Source of the DNA: Patescibacteria group bacterium UBA6489
Lineage (GTDB): Bacteria; Patescibacteriota; Gracilibacteria; BD1-5; UBA6164
DNA length: 64,000 nt
Direction of reading: 5' to 3'
Assembly: GCA_002435385.1 (NCBI GenBank)
Contig: DJMN01000034.1
Span: 1 to 64,000 of the forward strand
Shown: one piece after another, positions 57,517 through 64,000 of the stretch
Layout of the letters: each line of letters begins with the position of its first letter
Numbering within the stretch: position 1 is the first letter of the stretch
Program-made: the position numbers and the translations under genes
The notes under the pieces: generated by a model
Told to the model about the DNA's origin: nothing
Database searches by the model: none
Seen by the model: only the letters and a program-made list of their open reading frames with translations

Positions 57517-58467
57517 TTAAAAAGTTAACTTATTTTTATTTCTATAGATTATTCAGTTATGTTTATGTATAATTCAATTATTATCATTTTGAATTATCTC
57601 AGTATCAGATGTTATTGCTATATCAGGGCTTTTTACTTGATATAGTTCTTTGATTTGTTCTTGAGTTCAATATTTGAAGTGTAAATTTATCCGAAAGTTG
57701 TATAGATTATAGTTTTTTGGTTCTTTTAGTGATTTTAGGGTGTGGGGTTTAGAGTTTTTAAAGATTTCTTGAATGTTTGCTATTTGTTCTAAATTGAATA
57801 TATCAAATTGTTTTAGATTTTCATTTTTTATGTTAAATGAGTTGCATAGATTATCTAAATCTTTTCATATTCTTCAATGAGTAAAGCAAAATGAGTCAAT
57901 CATTAGATTTTCTTTATCATATGGTACTTTAAAGAAATTTTTATGTATTTCAAAAAACTCTTTTGTTATTTGTATTTCTCGTTTTACGAATTCTTCATTT
58001 CCTCAGAATATTTCATGCATAACTTCTCAGTGGGCATCAAGTCTATCAGCATATTTTATTATGAAAAATTCTTTTGTGTTTTCTTTTTCTTCAAGCTGTA
58101 GTAGGTATTTGTAATCAAACTTGTTTGATGAATTTTTATAGTTTTTGTATAGTATTTCTATGGCATTTTTGCAATTGTTTTCATAGTTCTTTTTTTCTTC
58201 TATAGTCCACCTTGCTTTTTGTGTACTTACGATATCTCATGTGATAATTTCAGCATCATCGTGTACTTTAGCTAGTTCTATTGCCAATTCTTTGTTAAAA
58301 CTTAATCATAGTTTTTCTAGTTTATTACATATTTCTTTGGTTATCCATGTTACTCTTGAAGTATGTGTAAGAAGGTTTGGTCTGTAAAATATTATATTTA
58401 GTCAGCTATTGTATCTGTAGATTTTTGAGAGTTCTTTTTCTCTTGATTCTAATTTTATGTCGGTCAT
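57517..58467 (-). CDS. HD-domain hydrolase (YfbR/HDc-like)
   Basis: 316 residues. LLTHTSRVTWITKEI supplies the first His. LAIELAKVHDDAEIITGDI supplies the HD pair and an extra Asp typical of YfbR-like 5'-nucleotidases, and IIKYADRLDAHGEV the final Asp. A C-terminal domain of about 110 residues is unusual for YfbR and unrecognised. Likely a phosphohydrolase on a nucleotide. It ends 54 nt before the Xer gene and starts 11 nt after map, so the three are probably co-transcribed. Confidence 0.85.
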
Positions 58468-58478
58468 TTAGTTTTTTG

Positions 58479-59222
58479 TTAAACTATTATTTCTGGTTCT
58501 CAATCTGTTACCAAGATAGTGTGCTCAAACTGGCATCATAGGCTACCATCTTTTATGTAAATTTCCCAGTCTCATTTATCTGTTATTTCTCAGCTAGAAA
58601 ATCAAATGATAGGTTCTATTGCAAGAGTCATTCATTTTTTGATTTTTGGTCATTTTCATGGTTTTCAATAGTTGTAAACACATGGTTCTTCATGTAGAGT
58701 CTTTCATACTCCATGTCATGCTAGTTCTCTTACTATGAAAAATCCATTTTGTGTTACGTATTTTTCTATAGCATGTCAGATGTCTCATAGTGTATTTCAG
58801 ACTTTTGCTTGTTCTATTCATAAGTAAAGGGCTTTTTGGTTTACTTCTAAGAATCTTTCAATTTCTGGATTATTTGTTTGACCTCATATAATCATAGTAA
58901 ATGCAGCATCTGTATTTATTTTATGTTTTTTGTCTTTTACCCCAAAGTCAAATGTTACAACATCTCATTGTTCAAATGTTATTTCATCTCTTGGAAGTCA
59001 ATGTACTACGACATCATTTACACTGATACATATATTTGCAGGGTAGTCATAGAATCATTTGAATCATGGCAAGACTCATGCTTGTTTGCACATATCTCAG
59101 CATAGTTTATCTATATCGGATGCTTTTGTTCCTGGTTTTGTAATTTTTTTTATTTCTTCAAAGATTCTTTTATGTATTACTGCATTTGAACGCATTATAT
59201 CTAGCTCTTTGTTTGATAACAT
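58479..59222 (-). CDS. map: Methionine aminopeptidase, type I
   Basis: 247 residues. Metal ligands: VTFDFGVKDKKHKINTDAAFT (two Asp), ELAGHGVGKTLHEEP (His), TLAIEPIIG (Glu) and CQFEHTILVTDGEP (Glu). The substrate His is in VNDVVVHGLP. It removes the initiator Met from nascent proteins. First gene of a minus-strand run with the HD protein and Xer genes. Confidence 0.97.
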
Positions 59223-59371
59223 AAGCTTTATTATTATTATTTAAACTATATCCTTCCTATTATAATCAAAAAATATTAAAAAGGAATTTAAAAGTGTGTA
59301 AAAAGTTTCATATTTTTTGTAGGTTGTGATACAATAGGTATTGTTATACTTTATAAATAAGTAATGTTAAT

Positions 59372-59938
59372 ATGTTAGAAAAAGAAATAAAAATTTTAGA
59401 TATTGATATGGAGGAGGTTTCTGAAAAGTTAAGGAAACTTTGAGCTAAGAAGAATTTTGAGTGATTTATTCATGATACTTATTATGATTTTCCTGATGAG
59501 TGAAAGGATAAAATGGAGGCTAATAGTAGAATTTTTAGGATTAGGCAAAAGTGAGATGAGCATATTTATACTATAAAGAGAAAAAGGAAAAAGATTAAGA
59601 AGGAGGAGTGAATAAATGCAAAGGATGAGCATGAAACAGCTATTTCTGATTTGGCTAGTTTTGTTAGGGTGTTAGAAAAGTACGGTATGGGGAAGACTAG
59701 AGAAAAAAAGAAATATAGGATCTCATATTCTTTGGATGGTGTGGAATTTGATATTGATGATTATTATATTTGAGATGATAGAAATGAGATTCCGCCTCTT
59801 TTGGAAATAGAGGCTTCTGGTAATGATGAGATTCAAAAGTGGGTTAAGAAGCTTTGATTAGAAAATCATGAGCAAAAGGTTTTTGGTTCAAGGGGGTTAT
59901 TTAAACATTATGGTCAGGATTATTCGTTTTTGAAGTAG
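59372..59938 (+). CDS. CYTH-domain protein (class IV adenylate cyclase/thiamine triphosphatase family)
   Basis: 188 residues. The ExExK-like start is EKEIKILDID, then FRIRQKGDEHIYTIKRKRKK (basic triphosphate-binding strands), KYRISYSLDGVEFDIDDYY and LLEIEASG. The tunnel fold of CYTH enzymes binds triphosphates and metal. Substrate uncertain: tripolyphosphate, thiamine triphosphate or ATP. A polyphosphate-using ppk2 lies 0.5 kb away on the other strand. Confidence 0.9.
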
Positions 59939-59986
59939 CTTTACTTAGTTTCTGAATCTTCACCTAGTCTTTTATACCTCACCTAA

Positions 59987-60005
59987 CCTCTCCTTAAAGG
60001 AGAGG
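59987..60005. repeat. Short palindromic repeat
   Basis: CCTCTCCTT-A-AAGGAGAGG, a perfect 9-bp stem, preceded by CCTCACCTAA as in the 33751 element. It is downstream of the CYTH gene. Confidence 0.75.
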
Positions 60006-60118
60006 TACAAGTAGGAATATAACTTTTTAACTTTTCCATTTTACTATTTTAAGTGTTTTTATGGACGAGTATGTTTTTAAAAAGGTTTGTGAATTTTTAC
60101 AAATCTTTTTTGGTGTGC

Positions 60119-60379
60119 TTAGAAGTCAGACATGTATTTTTTCATTTTTTCTACATAGTTTTTTACATCTTCGAATGTTTTATCATTTACCATATTTTCT
60201 AAGGCATGGTTCATAATTGGTCTGATAGATTCTTCATTTGTGAGTTCATCTATTGATTTTATTTTTCTTAGAGGGGCTATTATAAAGAATCAAGGGATTG
60301 GTGTCTCCCAATCTTATCATACATTAAATAGTTTTGTTTCTATTATTGTTTCATTAGGGAAGAGTATTTTATTATTCAT
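60119..60379 (-). pseudogene. HIT-family (Ap4A hydrolase-like) pseudogene
   Basis: One continuous minus-strand frame of 87 codons interrupted by TAA at 60314-60316. Upstream of the stop: MNNKILFPNETI to LFNVG. Downstream: DWETPIPGFFIIAPLRKIKS, then SIRPIMNHALENM and VKNYVEKMKKYMSDF. These segments match, as I recall the family, the start and end of HIT-type nucleotide hydrolases in which a Gln precedes DWE. The central HxHxH region is missing, so the piece is internally deleted as well as interrupted. The stop fits a CAA to TAA change. It is unlikely to make an enzyme. Confidence 0.75.
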
Positions 60380-60432
60380 AGTTTTTTGATTAATAGTATC
60401 TTTGTAATTATAGAAATTATTTTTGATATAAC

Positions 60433-60462
60433 AAAAAAAAGAGATGAAAATCTCTTTTTTTT
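60433..60462. terminator. Terminator
   Basis: A 13-bp perfect stem, AAAAAAAAGAGAT and complement, with a GAAA loop and T runs either way. It lies just after the ppk2 stop on the minus strand. Confidence 0.9.
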
Positions 60463-60488
60463 TATGAAAAGTAGTATAATGTTTATTA

Positions 60489-61649
60489 TTATTCAAATAA
60501 ATCTTTTTCTGTATCTATTTCTTGTTTTAGAATTTTTACTTTTTCTTCTCAATCATATATTAATTCTTTATCTAATTTCAATTTTGAATCAGATATTTTT
60601 TCTGGATAATCAAATTGTCTTAATACATATTTAATAGCATTTAATCTTGCTTTTTTCTTATCATTACTATCTATAATAATCCAAGGAGAATCTTTTGTAT
60701 GTGTTACTGAGAAATTTCTATACTCAGCTAAAGTGTATTTGTCCCATAGTTGTTGAGAGTATTGATCAATAGGAGATAGTTTAAATTGTTTTAATGGATT
60801 TGTTTTTCTTGATTCAAATCTTCTTGCTTGTTCTTCTTTTGATACAGAGAAATAAAATTTTATAAGTTTTATTCCAGAGGCTATAAGCATTTTTTCGAAA
60901 TTTGTTACATCTTTAAGGAATCTTTCATATTCTTTTTTTGTTACAAATCACATAACTGGTTCTACTCAAGCACGATTATACCAACTTCTATCAAAAAATT
61001 TTATTTCTCTGGCACTAGGTAAATGTTTGACATATCTTTGGAAGTACCATTGTGTTCTTTCTTCTTCTGTTGGTTTATCTAATGCAACAACTCCTGCTCA
61101 TCTTGGATTTAGATATTCTCTAAATCTTTTTATTGTTCCTCATTTTCATGCTGCATCTCTTCATTCAAAAATGATAAGTAATTTTTCTCATTTTTCTTTT
61201 ATGTGTTTTTGTAGTTTTAATAACTCTACTTGTAATTCTATTTTTTCTTTTTCGTATTCAAATGTGTCTATTTTTACACTACTTGGTTTATATTTGTCCT
61301 TTTTAGCTTCAGGAATTGAATCATAAGGCTTATATTGTTTCTCTATTGTTTTTACTACATCTACAAATTTTAATTGATCTTTTTTTTCAATTTTTTCTTT
61401 TAGATAGTCATCTATCTTTGAAAGGATTTTTTCAAGTTTTTTGATATTTTTCTTTTCTTTCTTTTCAAGTTTTTCAGGTTTTTCTTGTAAAAGATGAGCT
61501 AATTTATTTCTCAAAACTTTTATATTATCAATGTTGTCTTCTTTTTTTAACTCTTCGAATAATTGAGTTAATTCTTCTTTTAGTTTTTCAAGAGTTTCTG
61601 GAGTTAATTTAACTTCCTTGTTGAATATTTCGTAGAATAGAGTTGGCAT
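60489..61649 (-). CDS. ppk2: Polyphosphate kinase 2 family protein
   Basis: 386 residues. An N-terminal Lys/Glu-rich helical extension of about 140 residues is followed by the PPK2 core: LLIIFEGRDAAGKGGTIKRF (Walker A), VVALDKPTEEERTQWYFQRY, and FFDRSWYNRAGVEPVMGF (Walker B region and lid). It makes NTP or NDP from polyphosphate and NDP/NMP. The charged extension is not standard. In a parasitic or symbiotic organism with little energy metabolism this would be a useful nucleotide-recharging step. Confidence 0.95.
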
Positions 61650-62013
61650 TTGATTGGATCGTTAAAGAAATAATTTGTATACATATATTAAATCATATAA
61701 AAAAATAAAAGTCAACGATTTTATGTTTTTATTATTATTTTTTATTATTTATTCTTGGGTTTTTATTTATTTATTGATATATTCTAAGGTATAAAAAAAA
61801 TATTTTTTTTGTAATGTTGGATTTTAGGTTATTTTAGAATATAATATATGTTATATATATTTTTTAACCTTTTTTAGCATTTCTCCTCAAAAAGGATAAG
61901 TATGAGGATGATTTTTAACGCTTCCTATTTAATTCTCACCCTCAAGAAGGTGAAGAATGAGCAGAGGGTGAGAGTTTAAATAAAGAATTTATGTCTTAAA
62001 AATTAGTTAAGTT
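61650..62013. other. 364-nt gap with one inverted repeat
   Basis: AT-rich DNA without a gene. CTCACCCTC at 61935-61943 and GAGGGTGAG at 61964-61972 form a 9-bp inverted repeat of the same C/T-rich family. A TAA in frame just before 62014 limits the next gene's start. Confidence 0.7.
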
Positions 62014-63006
62014 ATGTTTTATATAGTAGATTTATCTCAAGATACTTCAAATGTAAATTATTATTTGTCAAATACTTTAATTGATAATATAAAGAGGACT
62101 ATTAAAAATGGTAAAAAAGTGATTTTGTATTTAAATAGAAGAGGTTTTTTTTCATCTTTTGTATGTAAAGATTGCAGTTTTTTATATAAGTGTAAGTTTT
62201 GTGATGTTTCTTTGAGTGTTCATAATTCTCCAGATAGGCTTCTTTGTCATATTTGTGGTTATCAAGAGAATATTTCTATAAAATGTAAAAAGTGTGGTTC
62301 TAAAAATATAGATAAGGTATGAGTTGGTACTCAGCAGATAGAGAATTCTCTAAAAAGTATATTTTCCGATAAATTGATATATAGGTTTGATGTTGATAAT
62401 CTGAAGAATAAATCACTTAAGGAGGAGGCATTAGAAAAGTTGAATAAAGCAGATATTATTGTTTGAACAAAGATGATAACTACGGGTTTTGATTTTTATA
62501 GTGTTGGACTTATTTGAGTTGTTCTTTTAGAACAAGGACTTAGTATTCCTAGGTATGATGTAGAGGAAAATTTATATTTAAATATAAGGCAGCTGATTGG
62601 TAGATGAGAAAGGAGGGGAGAGGATACAAACATAATTTTACAAACTTTTATTTCTTGAAATGATATAGTTGAGAGTATTTGAAAGGGGAATTACAAAGAT
62701 TTTTTTATAAAAACTTTAAAAGAAAGGAAAATGTTTAATTATCCTCCTTTTTGTGATATGGTTATTTTAGAGTATAGGGATGGAAATAAGGATAAAGCGG
62801 AGGAATTTATAAAGAGGTTGAAGAATAAGCTAGATATTTTAAATGTAGATAAGACTTTTGATATAATTCTGTTTCCTGAGACTCAGAAAAAACATAATAG
62901 TTATTATTTTAATATAGTTGTGAAATGACAAAATGTTAGGGAGTTTCTTGATAATATAAAAATTGAAATTATGAGAAATAGTAAGTTGGTTGTTATTTTT
63001 GAATAA
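62014..63006 (+). CDS. priA: PriA-like primosomal protein lacking the N-terminal helicase half
   Basis: 330 residues. The match begins at the second helicase lobe: ILYLNRRGFFSSFVCKDCSF, then the two zinc sites (CKDCSFLYKCKFC, CHICGYQENISIKCKKC). VGVGTQQIENSL, TKMITTGFDF and NIRQLIGRGERRG complete the lobe. NYPPFCDMVILEYRDG opens the C-terminal domain. Full PriA is 700 or more residues, so the DNA-binding and ATP-hydrolysing first lobe is absent. An in-frame TAA sits 4 nt before the ATG, so it is not a misplaced start. Possibly a remnant or a specialised restart protein. Confidence 0.88.
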
Positions 63007-63027
63007 TATTTTGTTAGATTTTGTTAT

Positions 63028-63054
63028 AACTCTGAATTTGATTCGGAGTTTTTT
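63028..63054 (+). terminator. Terminator after the PriA-like gene
   Basis: AACTCTGAA/TTCGGAGTT (one G-T pair), loop TTTGA, then TTTT. Confidence 0.85.
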
Positions 63055-63056
63055 GA

Positions 63057-63490
63057 TTTTATTTTTGTGTAATATTTTGTTATTTATTTTAAATATTTCT
63101 AAATTTTTTTTTAAATTTTATGTATTGGGGAATGCTAAATTAGGATATATGTATTAATTATATACATAATATTAATATTTTCTTAAATATTAGTACTATA
63201 AATTTGTACATTGGTGATATAATGATTTGAACGTAGTTTTCTAGTTTTATTTTGTTTATAGTGATGTTAATGATATTAATTTTTGGAGATTGCTAGAAAT
63301 TATTTGATAACGTAAAATTGTAAGAAATATTGTTTAATAGCTATGAATATATTAGTTGATAGGGGTATATTTAGTATCTAAAATTAATTTTTTTATAGTG
63401 TATATTTGTTTTTATATAGTTTACTTTTTTTGTAGAAATAAAAACTGAAATCTATATTTTTACCATATTATGAGTTATAATTCATATATA
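63057..63490. other. AT-rich gap without visible gene
   Basis: About 430 nt of extremely AT-rich DNA between the PriA-like terminator and the dnaN terminator. I see no gene and no convincing DnaA-box cluster here, although dnaN next to it makes this area worth scanning for an origin. Confidence 0.6.
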
Positions 63491-63521
63491 AAAAAGTGGA
63501 ATATTTGTTTTATTCCACTTT
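63491..63521 (-). terminator. Terminator after dnaN
   Basis: AAAGTGGAATA/TATTCCACTTT, an 11-bp stem. On the minus strand a T run (CTTTTTTATA) follows it, the right side for dnaN. Confidence 0.82.
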
Positions 63522-63540
63522 CTTATGTTGTTTATATTTT

Positions 63541-64000
63541 TTATATTTTTAATGGCATTATTATATGTCTGAATTCAGATTTTATTTTTTGTTCTTTTCA
63601 TTCATCTACAGGTAGTATTAGAATTGGGGCTAAAGGACTTTCAAAACTCATAGATATATGGCTTGATTCAATAACTCATAGAACTTCCAGAAAAAATACA
63701 GAATTTATTCAAATTATATTGTCTTCTCATTCCACACTACCTACTAGTTTTAGTTCTCATTCTCAGATCTGTGTCTCAGATGTCTCAAGTAGCATTCATG
63801 TTTGGCTACTAAGGCTCATTTTTATAGAATAATTGTTTTCTTTACTTATTAAGTTGATTTTTTTAAGTGCTTGCATTAAATCCACTCTATTTATTACAGC
63901 TTTTGTTGAGTGCGTCTCAGGAAAAAATGAATAATAATCAGGAAATTTTCAGTTTAGTAATCTAGAAAATATTTTACAGTTTCAAAAGAAAAATGCTATT
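63541..64000 (-). CDS. dnaN: DNA polymerase III beta (sliding clamp), C-terminal part
   Basis: 153 codons of the C-terminal part; the rest lies beyond the right edge. SRLLNGKFPDYYSFFP is the beta-clamp signature before domain 3, followed by STKAVINRVDLMQALKKI. The end, FESPLAPILILPVDEG, leads to HIIMPLKI, close to the usual clamp C-terminus (the MPMR.L pattern). The clamp encircles DNA and tethers the polymerase. dnaN often lies near dnaA and the origin, which may be just right of the window. Confidence 0.9.

Noticed and set aside
60314..60316. TAA in the HIT-like frame as a second recoded codon
   Set aside because: TAA is a clean terminator of dozens of other genes here, and the same gene also lacks its catalytic centre, so decay explains it better.
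63057..63490. Replication origin next to dnaN
   Set aside because: The region is AT-rich, but I could not find a convincing set of DnaA boxes, and dnaA is not in the window.
1..64000. Many 60-150-residue ORFs on both strands read with the standard code
   Set aside because: They are fragments of TGA-containing genes or antisense shadows of them. Under code 25 almost every base is covered by one recognisable long frame.
1..64000. UGA=Trp (code 4) or selenocysteine as the explanation for in-frame TGA
   Set aside because: TGA falls on conserved glycines, TGG serves for Trp in the same genes, and the number of TGA codons per gene is far too high for selenoproteins.

Overview
The window comes from an AT-rich bacterium that reads UGA as glycine (translation table 25, the code of Absconditabacteria/SR1 and Gracilibacteria in the candidate phyla radiation). 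Under the standard code nearly every gene looks shredded. With TGA read as Gly, long uninterrupted frames appear for FtsZ, FtsA, SecD, MurC, RlmN, PilT, AsnB and others, and TGA falls on their invariant glycines (P-loops, the tubulin signature, MurC GTHGKST, the AsnB MCGI start). Trp stays TGG, and TAA and TAG are the stops. All CDS calls here use that code, and every complete frame was checked by hand to be a multiple of three. The exact phylum within this group is inferred.

Layout: (1) 1-4821, a mobile or defence island: a type III restriction (Res) subunit cut by the window edge, an unknown gene, a 40-residue ORF and a large serine recombinase, ending beside tRNA-Glu. (2) 4852-9898: tRNA-Glu, rplK, then a repeat protein overlapping a large LysM/M15 peptidase/transglycosylase-like wall hydrolase, and an unknown protein. 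(3) 9948-13256, minus strand: a VirB4-like ATPase and a membrane SpoIIE-type phosphatase. (4) 13541-20713, plus strand: ftsA, ftsZ, nusA, rplI, ruvX, a surface protein with a sorting-like tail, and pilT. (5) 20777-37265, a cell-surface glycan locus: rsmA, two glycosyltransferases and an asparagine-synthase-like amidotransferase on plus, facing a long minus-strand cluster. That cluster has a UDP-diacetamido-uronate pathway (WbpA/B/E/D-like), two Wzx-like flippases, and ATP sulfurylase, APS kinase, PAP phosphatase and a sulfotransferase; a malic enzyme lies upstream. (6) 37395-48870: a 1,233-residue membrane protein, tgt, an RseP-type protease, a 1,372-residue unknown protein with an HEISH zincin-like motif, and a prepilin-like protein. 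(7) 49177-64000, housekeeping genes on both strands: rlmN, secD, murC, pth, a Xer recombinase, an HD protein, map, a CYTH protein, ppk2, a PriA-like protein without its helicase front half, and the end of dnaN. A HIT-family pseudogene is also here.

How the genes work together: region 5 reads as one programme. Sat, CysC and CysQ make PAPS and remove the PAP by-product for the sulfotransferase; the Wbp-like enzymes make an amino-uronic acid; AsnB may amidate a uronate; the flippases export lipid-linked glycan. A sulfated, uronate-rich surface polymer is the simplest inference. Genes are compact, often with 1-14 nt overlaps, and convergent pairs share palindromic terminators whose arms contain stop codons. 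Several families of short palindromic repeats occupy gaps between genes.
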